64,000 nucleotides of DNA from Locusta migratoria (Eukaryota; Arthropoda; Insecta; Orthoptera; Acrididae): assembly GCA_026315105.1 (NCBI GenBank), contig CM048750.1, forward strand, positions 263,181,151 through 263,245,150, read 5' to 3'. Below, piece after piece: positions 52,210 through 62,342 of the stretch (positions are counted from its first letter, which is position 1; the number at the start of each line of letters is the position of its first letter). A program made the translations under genes and the position numbers. The notes beneath the pieces are model-generated. The model was not told where the DNA came from. It did no database searches and saw nothing but the letters and a program-made list of their open reading frames with translations.

Positions 52210-53495
52210 CTACATCTACATTCATACTCTGCAATCCACCGTAAGGTGCGTGGTGGAGGGTACACTGTACCACTACTAGACATTTCCTTTTCTATTCCAC
52301 TCCCAAATAGAACGAGGAAAAAAATGATACCTATATGCCTCCGTACGAACCCTCTCTATCTTGTCATTGTGATCACTACGCGAAATGTAAGTAGGTGGCA
52401 GCAAGATCGTACTACACTCAGCTTCAAATTGCGGCCCTCTAAATTTCCTCAACAGAATTTCTCGAAAAGAACGTCGTCTTTCCTCCAACGATCCCCAATT
52501 GAGTTGCGGATCATTTCCGTGACACTCGCGCATTTGTCGAACCTACCAGTAACAAACCTAGCTGCTTGCATCTGAACTGCTTCTTTGTCTTCCTTTAAAC
52601 TGATCTGCTGCGAGTCCCAAACACTTGAGCAATACGTGGTCGTACAAGCGTTTTATACACGGTCTCCTTTACAGATGAACGACATCTTCGCAAAATTCTC
52701 TCAATAAACCGAAGTCGGCTGTCCGCCTTATAACTGTCCTTACATGTTCGTTCCATCTCATATCGCACTGCAATGTTACGCCTAGATATTTGAACGACGC
52801 GACTGCATCAAGAAGCTCACTGCTAATGCTTTATTCGAATATTATGGGATTGTTTTTCCTACTTATGCGCATCACCTTACATTTTTCTATATTGAGAGCT
52901 AGCTGCCATTCTTCGCACCAACTAGAAATTTTGTCTAAGTCATCCTTATGCTATTACAGTCAGTTAAAGACGACACCCTCCCATACACTACAGCATCATC
53001 AGCAAACAGCCGCAAATTACAACTTACTCTGTCCATCAGATCATTTATATAGATAGAAAATAATAGCGGTCTTATCACACTCCACTGTGGCACGGCTGAC
53101 AATACACTCGTCTCTGATGAACACTCGCCTTCGAGAACAACGTACTGCGTTCTATTATTTAGGAAGTCTTCCAGCCAGTCACAAATATGTGAACCTATTC
53201 CACAAGCACGTATTTTCGTTAGCAGTCTGCACTGTGGCAGCGCGTCAAACGCCTTTTTGAAGTCGAGTTAAGCACAATCCGCCTGTTGCCCTTCATCCAT
53301 GGCTCGCAAGATGTCATGTGAGAAAAGGGCAAGCTCAGTTTTACATGAACAATGTTTCCTTAACCCGTGCTGTTTCGTAGAAAGCTATTCCGTCTCAAGG
53401 AAATTTAATATAATCGAACTGAGAATATGCTCCAAAATTCTACAGGAAACTGATGTAAACGATATTGGTCTGTAATGTACTCCGGCTATACACAC
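52210..53495 (-). pseudogene. Diverged CR1-like LINE (second subfamily)
   Basis: Minus strand: RILEHILSS, CSCKTELALFSHDILRAMDE, DFKKAFDALPQCRLL, NNRTQYVVLEGECSSETS, LLFSIYINDLMDRVSCNLRL and FADDAVVYG, SRLRFIERILRRC, then ISRSDHNDKIERVRTEAYRY and SIWEWNRKG. Several stops. A TCTACA tail at 52209-52222 as in the main family, but the protein is clearly different. 5'-truncated near 53495. Confidence 0.85.
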
Positions 53496-53551
53496 TTAAA
53501 ATTTATACATAAAACTTCGTACGGTGCATGACGGAGTGTACCAAACTCCAG
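53496..53551. repeat. Helitron-interior-like scrap
   Basis: CATAAAACTTCGTACGGTGC and ATGACGGAGTGTACC resemble interior sequence of the Helitron at 57.6-59.4 kb (58738 and 59063 regions). Confidence 0.5.
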
Positions 53552-53655
53552 AGCTGCGCAGGAATGGCCGTTCGGTCTGGATTGTTCGCGTCGGAGTTTC
53601 GAGTCCTCCCTCGGCATTGGGTTTGTGTTTCTCTCAGTATAAGATAGTTTAAATA

Positions 53656-54320
53656 AGAGGGTTGGAATTTAAATAGTGGCAGTTATAAATTCACAACGGA
53701 TACAAAACCGTTACATGTTTCACCTGTTACTGTCCTTCAAAGTAGTTAGCAGCGTTGTGTAGAACTCGTTGCCAGCGATGTGGAAGGCGTAGTATACTGT
53801 TAGCAGAGCCTGTTCTGTTGAATGAACAGTCTACTGCCTGTTGAATTTCTGGAAGAGTTCTGAAGCGAATCCCACGAAGTAGTTGCTCCATCTACAGCAA
53901 CAGTATGCACTTCTTCAAAGACGCTAGGACGACTTGCCCGATGCATGTCAGCCACAGTTTTGCGACCTTCGTTGGAGGCTTTTACCCAACGTGCCACTGT
54001 TCTGTAAGGCAATGCCGATTCCCCACACGCCTCCTGAAGACCTTGATGACACTATCGTGCTGTATGACCTCTGTCACATCCAATCTTGATCCAACGCCGT
54101 TGTTCCTGTTTCGAAAACATAAGTGACACCATTGGGTTACACCGCTCGCTCACAACAGACTGTTTTTCCCTCGATTGTGCGCACGCCGGTGACGTGGGAC
54201 GGGCGAGTCCATTTGCTCGGACATAAGGTAGGGGTGTCAACAACGTGTGCCATCAGCGACAATAGAAGATTCCATTGCATAGTGTCTCACAGTAGTATTG
54301 CCACTATGTAGGTTCCAATC
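53656..54320 (-). mobile_element. mariner-like element, internally deleted, inside SINE
   Basis: 665 bp; ends AGAGGGTTGGAATTTAAATA and GTAGGTTCCAATC, with TA at 53654-53655 and 54321-54322. Contains only an N-terminal transposase fragment. Confidence 0.85.
53800..54012 (-). pseudogene. mariner transposase N-terminal fragment
   Basis: MPYRTVARWVKASNEGRKTV, then ADMHRASRPSVFEEVH: the second HTH and linker (GRPS motif changed to SRPS) of a mariner transposase. Catalytic core is deleted. Confidence 0.8.
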
Positions 54321-54399
54321 TACGTAGTTTGTATGTCTGGGGACCGATGACCACAGTAGTTTGGTCCCATAGAATTACAAACACTTTAACATTTCAGCC

Positions 54400-54972
54400 T
54401 TACTCTAGACTTTGACACTTATTGATCACTACGAATTTCCCACAAACAGGGTAGGGAGGAATGAACAGCGAAAGAGGAATGGAGGAGATTGTGGGAGAGT
54501 CGGGGAGGCGGAGGAGGACGAGAAGGAGGAGGTAGGGTATGTAGAAGACAGAGAGAAAAGGGCAAAGAGAGGAAGGATGAGTACAGCACTAACGTAATAT
54601 TGGAAAAAATATACACCTGAGCAAATACGGGTTTAGAGGTTGCTAATACAGTGAGAAAGCTACGACGAGAAAGCAACGAGAAACAGACATAGAGGTAGGG
54701 AACGTGACGGGCAGAGAGATGAAGGAAAGGATTGAAGGTTGTTGTTTTCGTCTTCAGTTCAAATGTTCAAATATTTATTAAGCGTATGGGACTTAACTAC
54801 GGGGTCATCAGTCCCTAAACTTACAAACTACTTATATTAAAGATAACACAAACATCCATGCCCGAGGGGGGTTTCGAACCCCCGACCGCAGCGGCCGTGC
54901 AGACCGCGACTGGCACCCCGCAGACCGCTCGGCCACTGCGGCCGGTCCAATTCAAATTGCTGGGTTCGCTAG
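54400..54972 (+). mobile_element. Helitron 3' fragment
   Basis: Purine-rich interior (54440-54580, e.g. GGAGGCGGAGGAGGACGAGA) and TTGCTGGGTTCG followed by CTAG (54969-54972) and T, like the ends at 37703 and 59375. The 3' hairpin is damaged. A family-A SINE (54765-54945) separates the two parts. Confidence 0.6.
54765..54945 (-). mobile_element. SINE family A
   Basis: Reversed family A with head CACTGCGGCCGG. Short flank TTCAAAT on both sides (54758-54764 and 54951-54957). Confidence 0.9.
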
Positions 54973-55008
54973 TATGTATATACATAACAACAATAATTTT
55001 CAGATTGA

Positions 55009-55263
55009 GGAAGAGGAGGAGAAATCTTAGGGTTTAACGTCCCGTCGACAGCGCCGTCATTAGTGACGGAGCTTTCGCTCGGGTTTTTGGGTAAGGATGG
55101 GGAAGGAAATCGGCCGTGCCCTTTGAAAGGAACCATCCCGGCATTTGCCTGGAGTGATTCAGGTAAATCACGGAAAACCTAAATCTGGATGGTCGGAGGT
55201 GGATTTCAACCACCATCCTTCCGAATACGAGTCCAGTGTGTCCATTGCGCCACCTCGCTCGGT
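55009..55263 (-). mobile_element. SINE family E, well preserved
   Basis: Minus strand head ACCGAGCGAGGTGGCGCAATG, body with ACCATCCAGATTTAGGTTTT and CAAAGGGCACGGCCG, tail CTCCTCCTCTTCC. A 12-bp duplication TTTTCAGATTGA flanks it (54997-55008 and 55264-55275), with GGA-rich tail inside the boundary. Confidence 0.92.
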
Positions 55264-55594
55264 TTTTCAGATTGAAAAAAATAGTTACTCTTACAAAACG
55301 TAGCACAGAAAGTGCTGAAACACGTTTGGGGAAAGCAAAGCAGACAAAACAGCGTCTTGTATAATCTGCCATATCCCACAAATTACTCTCAGCAAGTGCG
55401 GAATCAAAATAAACCGACACCCCGAAAGTGATTTATAAAAATTTAAAAATGCACATTTATAGTTGTAGTGATGATATTAAAACTTCAACCAAACAAAATC
55501 GGTGATAAAATTCCAGCACTGACGTTGTTTCTTTCGAATAAAACGAAATTCTTATGGCAATGTAAATGTGTTCAAATGTTCAATCAAATGTTTG

Positions 55595-56050
55595 TAATTC
55601 ACGGAGTTTACGACATTAACTGCGAATGGTTAATGTTGAGAAGCCGCGGTGGAGTAGCCGAGCGGTCTAAAGCGTCTCGCTGCGGAACGCGCGGTTGCTC
55701 GCCTTGGTGGTTCGAGTCGTCCCTGCGGCATGGGTGTGTGTGTTTGTCCTTAGGTTAGTTTATCTAGGTTTAAGTAGTTTGTAAGCTACAGACTGATGAC
55801 CATGCAGTTTGATCCGATAGATTTACAGAAATTTTATTTTGAATGTTGAAAATATGTACCCAGCCGGAATTCGAACCTGGGTCTCCTGCTTCCTAAAGTA
55901 GTTGCGCTGACCCCTACACCACTGGGGACACAGCGGTCATTACACCTGCACGGAGTACGCGAGCTCGCCTACCGTCAGGTACTAATTCTCAAATTTTTCC
56001 ATTTGGTACAAATTAACTTTGCCCATTCGCATTTATTGTCTTAAATTCAA
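55595..56050. mobile_element. Partial inverted-repeat unit Y, interrupted by SINE
   Basis: Left arm GTTTACGACATTAACTGCGA (55609) pairs with TCGCATTTATTGTCTTAAA (56029); the left arm keeps a minus-strand tRNA-like sequence (55865-55932, box B complement GGAATTCGAACC), the right arm has lost its tRNA-like part. Same family as 42000-42436. Confidence 0.7.
55643..55841 (+). mobile_element. SINE family B
   Basis: GCCGCGGTGGAGTAGCCGAG ... TTTGATCCGATAGATTTACA. Flanked by AATGTTGA (55632-55639 and 55842-55849). Inserted in the left arm of unit Y's partial copy. Confidence 0.92.
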
Positions 56051-56097
56051 TGAATATAAATTAATACTAACTCTTCTTTCGGGTGTATATAAAACAA

Positions 56098-56165
56098 AAT
56101 GTTTATAAATCTGAGGGACAAAACTGCTAAGTCCTTGGACTTAGGAAGTACTTAATACTAGAACC
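56098..56165 (-). repeat. SINE tail fragment
   Basis: AATGTTTATAAATCTGAGGG and AAACTGCTAAGTCCTTGG only. Confidence 0.55.
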
Positions 56166-56335
56166 GCTGATATTTGGGCATAACTAAACCGCGTCTGAGT
56201 AACTTATGACCCGGATATCTTCTCCTTTTATTCTCCAAGGTCAGTTGGTCATTTTTGCTATTAATGAATCCGTTCTTTGAAGTCCTGGGTATTTTATTAT
56301 AAAATAAACAAATGTACAGTACTTTTCACAAAATG

Positions 56336-56632
56336 TCAATTATTATTAAGAAAACTTACAAACATTCGCTGAGTGTTTTTACTCGCTAGCAATACATAAT
56401 ATGCAGAAATAATATTCTTTTGAAGTACATTTGTTGCAGACAGTTTTCTTACACAAATGACACTTAACAAATAATTTGTTTCCAGTGCAGTCTGACGTAA
56501 TAAGACAGCGTGTTCGCTTTTCTTGTCTCTCAGGAATATCTTCGGGAGTAACGCAGGCAGTAAGTAGTCTTCCTCAACAAGCTCCTCTGCTAATTGCGCT
56601 ATGAAGTCCCTACGTTTCAATTTTTTTCTCAT
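56336..56632 (-). pseudogene. piggyBac-like transposase C-terminus
   Basis: Begins MRKKLKRRDFIAQLAEELVE, like the RRxFIxxLAxEL stretch that precedes the Cys-rich domain of piggyBac-type transposases. In another minus-strand frame over 56387-56460 it reads CHLCKKTVCNKC then YYFCILC, a C-x2-C ... C-x2-C pattern typical of that domain. A frameshift divides the two. No TTAA-bounded terminal repeats were found. Confidence 0.5.
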
Positions 56633-57305
56633 TTAGAGCATTTTACAACGCGTCCATTGCAGTTAAATCCGACAAGTTGTAAAATTTTGGAACAGTCTAA
56701 TGTCTGGATGGTGCTTTGATTGAGCATTTTCGAGCCATCATTACGCAGGAAATCGTAACGAGGCGTAACATCATCTGCCGATGAAGAATCTGAAACTATA
56801 GTGTTGCAATTCTTCCTCAAATGGAAAATCCAGCAGCTAGCCCTCAGATTCGTGGTTACAAAACTCATTTATGGCATTTACAGTGTCATCTTCTCTTCTT
56901 AGACGTTTGACCATTGTAAACGTGTGTGTTGCAACCACTATTTATGCTCTACTCATGGAACAAAGCACTGATTGCGCGATATTTGCGTACGTGTTCATAC
57001 TAGTTCAGATCTTATTTCCCTCTCCTCAGTGCTGAAGAACGGTAACAATGTCAAGTGTCTCGTGATTGTTGAAAAAATTCCCTCTAAAAATAAACACGAA
57101 GCTGTTCGAGTTACACATAAATTTATCCATGTTATTTGGATTTTTCTGAGGTCTGCGACTGTATTATAAGCTTTTTTGGAATGATTAATGCTGCAGCAGT
57201 CACTATTAAAAAAAAAAAAAGACTTACGTTCGAGATTACTGTTAAGGTTGCAACAGAGGGTCAGAACTGAATCGTCTACGGTTCTAGGTGAATCTACACT
57301 TATTA
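56633..57305. other. Unassigned; may include more piggyBac-like remnant
   Basis: Minus frame 56629-56868 (RASCWIFHLRKNCNTIV...) has no recognised motif but abuts the piggyBac-like tail. Remaining sequence unassigned. Confidence 0.3.
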
Positions 57306-57353
57306 ATTCAAGTAACAAGGCGGTCTAAATCGCAATTTCTTCTATTTCACTGG

Positions 57354-57388
57354 TAACCGGTTTCGGTCACTTACATGACCATCATGAG
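57354..57388 (-). ncRNA. Hammerhead-core-like motif
   Basis: Minus strand: CTCATGA (G5 of the canonical CUGAUGA is C), hairpin GGTCA/TGACC, GAAA, palindrome ACCGGT, then T. A 4-bp stem-I-like pairing TGGT/ACCA exists. The G5 change would be expected to disable a real hammerhead. Confidence 0.35.
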
Positions 57389-57496
57389 ACCACAACCGTA
57401 ATGTTGGCCACCGGCTGCTTTCAGGTGCTGATCAGTCATTAAACCTTTAGGCAGCTCCAGTTGAAAACAACCGGTGGCCAACATTACGGTTGTGGT

Positions 57497-57531
57497 CTCA
57501 TGATGGTCATGTAAGTGGCCGAAACCGGTTA
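57497..57531 (+). ncRNA. Hammerhead-core-like motif, mirror copy
   Basis: Mirror image of the motif at 57354-57388 with one stem change (GTGGCC). Confidence 0.35.
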
Positions 57532-57700
57532 CCAGTGAAATATAAGAAATTGCGATTTAGACTGCCTTGTTACTTGAATTTATCTATATAAAAGCGAATG
57601 GATGCTCATTCAGACACTTACTCACTCACTGACTAAACACGAAATCTCGAAAAACTACTTCACCTATGAAGCTGAAATTTCGCAGGAATTTAGTTCATCG

Positions 57701-57894
57701 CCGGCCGCGGTGGCCGAGGGGACTGAGTCGCTCCAGTCACGGTCTGCACGACCACTACGGTCGGGGGTTCGAATCCCCCCTCGGGCATGGATATTTGTGC
57801 CGTCCTAGTTCGTAAGTAGTTCATAACTAGTTTGTAAGTTTAGGGACTGACGACCCCGTAGTTAAGTCCCATAAGCTTAACAAACATTTGAACA
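57701..57894 (+). mobile_element. SINE family A inside Helitron
   Basis: Complete family A, flanked by a 12-bp duplication TTTAGTTCATCG (57689-57700 and 57895-57906). Confidence 0.94.
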
Positions 57895-58880
57895 TTTAGT
57901 TCATCGGTAGAAGACGTCAGCTAAAAAAGGATTTTGCGATAGAGCCTATACTTCAAGAGCTCTGACTTCATAAACAATGAAAACTTCCCCGTATTGCGGC
58001 ACGTGATAGTGTGATTTTTATCAGTCCACTATTTGAGAAGGAGAGCACTCAGCGACTTGCAACGAGCTTCAAACATAATTTCAAACAATCAGGAAACTTT
58101 TTCTCGCTGACAACCCCAGCAAAATGATGAAAGGAAAAAAGTTTGTCGCTTACTACTTTTTCGGCGACCATGCAGTAAAATTACGGCATTTGGCATGTCG
58201 TTACAATTTATTACTCGTGAACTATAAATTGTATTCGCAAGAAATGTTACAGGCAGTATACACACATACCACTGAACGAACGTTCGAAATTAGATCATAG
58301 TACAACACAGTTCATGAGATATGGAGTCATAAACAATTAGGTTAATGAAAAACCGCCTCATCACGCAAGACGTTTTGATTTATTACGTCTTTCCAACTGA
58401 CTCTATTCACTACGTATTTTGCAGACGTTTTACATATGCACCACTGGATGTACCTTCTAAATTATATCGTATTACGACATATAGTTCAGCTGCTACGACA
58501 GCAAAGAAATTGATGACTAAATGCGAAATCTCTAAAACTACCGCACTGATGAAGCTGAAATTTTGCCGGTATGTAGTTTAAAGGTAGAAGATGTTAGCTA
58601 AGAAAGTACTTTGTGATAAGCCGGAATGAAGGTGCATAAGGGAGGATACATTTCCTACTGACTGTCGAAATCTATTCATTCCTATCTTCACGAAACTTTG
58701 CACGCTTGACCTTCAAAAGGAAGGTCACAGTATACCTAAAGTTTCATACGGTGCATGGGGGAGGGTATCTTACAAAATAAAAATGGATCCCTAAGTACGT
58801 TGGTCGCGCCATAACCTGAGAACGGCTCGACTGATTTCACAGATTTTTTTTTTATTTCATACAACCCGTGTTCTTGGGAG

Positions 58881-58927
<47 letters not shown>
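58881..58927. repeat. 47-bp poly-A in Helitron
   Basis: Uninterrupted A run within the Helitron body with no attached retroelement that I can recognise. Confidence 0.97.
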
Positions 58928-58929
<2 letters not shown>

Positions 58930-59699
58930 GTGGAAAGTTTGAGACCAACAAAGTGCGTTTTTCAATGTGCCCCTCTGTTTCTATTGCATACACATCTATA
59001 GTTTTGTTCCGATATTTATTAAATTTTGCATAATTCACCATTAAAACAAAAGGAATGTCACTGCATAAAATTTCGTTCGGTGCACGGTGGAGGGACCTAA
59101 CATACGAACTTTGACAAAATGCATAGGTTTGCTCTGATCTTGATGAATTTTTGCACATAAGACACTTAAACCAAAAGGAAAATCACAGGATACATACATG
59201 TTCGTATAGTACATGACAGAGGGTGCCTTGCAAAACACATTGCGGAGAGACGGAAGGTGGAAACGAACAAAGTGATGGGAAAGAGATGAATGGAGATAGA
59301 GGAGAGAAGGGCTTGTGGACTACGAGAGTGTAGGATAAACAAATACCCGGCAACGCCGGATTTACATACAGCTAGTTACTAATAAGATCGCTGTTATCCA
59401 CAATGTTCTCAAAAAGAATCTGGATGTTTCTCTTTTATTGTTGCGCGAAGGAAATTAAAATTAAATATGATTTTTCCTTACCTTATTTCATAATAACTTA
59501 TAAAAATTCAGTACTCTAGATAATAAATAATAATACAAAAACGTGACGAAAACGCAAGAATTAGGGAACGGGTCACCAGTGACCCAGCGACGACAGGTAT
59601 ACTGTTAAACTAAGGACAATACCCATACACGATGGAGAACTCTAAACTCCAATGGGGAAGGCATTTTCTGGCAGGTGCACAGACAGACGTGTTAATTAA

Positions 59700-60110
59700 T
59701 TTATTTTGTTGGCACACCTTGCACCTCCGCCCGCCCTGGCGACCAGGATAGCAGCCGAGCGGTGGAGATGCTCGCAGCTGCCTCCCCTCCACCATCCCCC
59801 ATCTGCCCCGCGCTGCCCATCCCCTCCGCAGGTGGTCTGTGACGTCACAAGGGCGGGAGCCAGCCCTGCGCGCATCGATCGCGCCCTCTGCCCTCCGCCC
59901 TCCGCCCTCCGCCCTCCGCCCTCAGCCCTTCGCGGTGCAGCCGACCTCCTGCTCGTCTCTGCCCTCCTGGTGGGGGTTGCCCTTCTCAACCCTTCACCGG
60001 CAGGGTCACAAGGTCGCAAGGGAACGGACGAGCGACCTGCCTGCGTGCGTGGCATGCGCAGAAGGGCTTCCTGAAGTCTCGCGTCCAGGGAGTGTCACTG
60101 CAGCTACCTG
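59700..60110. other. CpG-rich block with a 7-bp minisatellite
   Basis: Strong GC enrichment in an AT-rich setting. (CCGCCCT)n with four to six units at 59885-59931. GGTGGTCTGTGACGTCAC at 59831 recurs as GTGGTCTGTGACGTCAC near 2800. Overlapping frames on both strands are low-complexity and not convincing genes. Confidence 0.6.
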
Positions 60111-61903
60111 GCGTTATCTCAAGACTCACAGGAGTATCGCTGTCCATCAGTACAGTAGTATTAAATGTACCAACTGGAGTATCAATTTTTATTTTTTACC
60201 GGCAACCATATTCGGTGACTAGTAGTTACTGGTCTTCGCTGTTAAACGAAACACATCAATGTGCGATCCAGTTACTTTGTTGTAATTAAATAAGCTATCT
60301 ATATATGTAAAAATGAATTGCTGTTCGTTAGTCTCGCTAAAACTCGAGAACGGCTCAACCGATTTGGCTAATTTTAGTCTTGAAATATGCGTGTAAGTCC
60401 AGGGAAGATTTAAAGGGTGTAAAATACGGAAAGGTTGTCCGGAAAAGAGGAAAATCGGGAAAAACTGAAACAGCTTTCTCCACTGACATATCAATACCGT
60501 TGGTCCAATTACGATAAAAGTTTGTACATTTCATGTTGAAAGCAAAATGAAGGTTCGCATCAAATAAAAATTTGGAAAAGTCGCCCAGAAAGGAAAATTT
60601 AGGAAAGCGATTTTTTTCTACAGCTAAAAATCAATTGCCGCATGGTTGTAAGAGCATCACTTGAGTACGGCTTGACAGCACACGGTTTGTGTGAATTAAA
60701 TTTTTTGAAAAATCTACCGGAAAATTGGAAAATCTGAGAAAAACTGAAAGTGCGTGTTTCAGACTGATTGAATTCAGCACTATATATTCGCATGACGGTG
60801 AGGGGTATTTTTTTGTTTGTTCATAATGGTCTTGGAAAAGTTTTCAGTAATAAAACAAATTAATTAATTGGGACAGTTAAAAAGGAAAGTCGCAAAATTC
60901 GAAGCAAGTTCCTTTTTCAATGTGTTTATAAATGTACTCAACACTATAAGTTGAGAACCGTTCATCCGATTGCGTTAAAATTTTGATTATTTGACGTTCA
61001 ACGAAAGATGAATGTTCTTATGAACTAATTTCTTTGGAAAGTTACCAGGAAAATTTGAAAATTCGCGAGAAACTGAAAGAGCTTTCTTCAATGGGATATC
61101 AATATCATTCGTCTGATTGCGATAAAATTTTGTATATTTGACGTTAAAAAGCAAGAGTAACATTCTTATGAAATAAAAAATTGGAAAAGTTTCCAGGAAA
61201 ATTGCAAAATTAGAAAATATAAGAAAGAGATTTTTCTATGAAATATCATACTATTCATCTGACTGCGATAAAAAAATTGCACATTCGACGTTCAAAACGA
61301 GAGGTAGGTTTGAGTGAAGTAAAAGTTTGGAATAGTTTGCCTGAAAATAGGAAAATTTGTGGAAAACTGACAGGTACTTCTGTTGTTTTGCCGTTCTATC
61401 CACTTTTTACAAAAGGGACACTGCATTTTTAAAAGTTAATTACAAATGGTTAAGAAATCAGAGTAAACAGCTTTTCCAGAAAGTAACTATTGTTCGATAT
61501 TTCGCTTTATACACTTCAAAAAAATCTTGAATTACACACTTTCTAAAGTATCTCATCCGGTACTTCAGCGCTCAAGCTATCAAGACACCAGACTTCATCA
61601 CAATAGATTCCCTGGTTTATGTTATGATATATAGCCAAATAGGTTCTGCCGTTCTCGAGTTTTAGAGAGACTAACGAACAGCAATTCATTTTTATCCTTC
61701 AAAGTATATTGCTGAACGCACCCAACACAACAACCAAGTCATTATTTTACATGTTTTAAGTCTAAATTTTCCTCGCAATTTTTCCATATTTTATCACTGC
61801 TGAAACCTTCCCGGAACTTCCACGAATATGACATGAACATTATCCTGGACATGTGTGAGTGGTTTGCACACTCTTTCCACCCACTATCGAGCCGATAGTA
61901 AAA

Positions 61904-62342
61904 TTAAGAGGTAAGTGATACGAAGTTCACCGGGTGATCTAGTTTATAATAAAATGCAGACCCTGTATCTTAAAGGGCCTGACGATAGTGGCATGGCCAC
62001 CGAAACTGATTGTCAGTAATAAATGAAAATTTACATTACAGCTGTTGGTGTATTTAATACTACTTATACAGGGTGATTCACGAAGATACGCAAATATTTT
62101 AATATCTTCGACTCGTCTCTGAAGATGGCTGAACGTTTCTCAGCCGAACTATTAGAAGAAGTAAACTTTATGCGGCTGCATGCCCGAAACTTCTTTGAAC
62201 ATTTTAATATGTTGTTCTACAAGTAAAACTAAAGAAAACAGTTCATTTAAACGTAGGCCCACAAATGTTAAGTTAGGTCTAATAAAAGATTTTATCCAAA
62301 ACTAGATGACCCATTGAACTTCGTATCACTTACCTCTTAATA
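61904..62342. repeat. Nested inverted-repeat element in the loop
   Basis: TTAAGAGGTAAGTGATACGA (61908) and TCGTATCACTTACCTCTTAA (62322) are inverted, followed inward by CACCGGGTGATCTAGTTT and AACTAGATGACCCATTG-type sequence. Contains a hammerhead-like motif and, at 62068, CAGGGTGATTCACGAAG, a mariner-like terminal sequence. Confidence 0.75.
61979..62014 (+). ncRNA. Hammerhead-core-like motif
   Basis: CTGACGA, TA, perfect 5-bp hairpin GTGGC-atg-GCCAC, C, GAAA, then CTGATTGTCAG with a GUC. Core boxes are intact; two extra bases precede the hairpin. Confidence 0.42.

Larger units (their letters stand above)
53552..54393 (+). mobile_element. SINE family C split by a mariner
   Basis: 5' part 53552-53655 (GGAATGGCCGTTCGGTCTGG, GAGTTTCGAGTCCTCCCTCG) and 3' part 54321-54393 (TACGTAGTTTGTATGTCTGG, TTTGGTCCCATAGAATTACA) make one SINE when the mariner between them is removed. 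Confidence 0.82.
57306..57579. mobile_element. Near-perfect palindromic element with paired hammerhead-like motifs
   Basis: Arms 57306-57416 and 57467-57579 are almost perfectly complementary (AATTCAAGTAACAAGGC with GCCTTGTTACTTGAATT; GTGGCCAACATTACGG copies). Spacer about 50 bp. Each arm carries GACCGAAACCGGTTACCAG-type sequence. Its right end abuts the start of a Helitron. Confidence 0.9.
57583..59375 (+). mobile_element. Non-autonomous Helitron
   Basis: Starts TCTATATAAAAGCGAATGG after an A, ends ACCCGGCAACGCCGGAT hairpin, CTAG (59372-59375), then T. Interior segments (GCACCATACGAAACTTT-type, CTTACTACTTTTTCGGCG) match the 36.3-kb Helitron. Contains a SINE and a 47-A run; no Rep/Hel coding. 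Confidence 0.87.

Noticed and set aside
58736..59158. 140-codon minus frame
   Set aside because: Created by the poly-A run in a Helitron (poly-Phe) and not a gene.
59696..60222. Overlapping 119-127 codon frames
   Set aside because: Products of the CpG-rich minisatellite; Arg/Ala/Pro-rich on every frame and strand.
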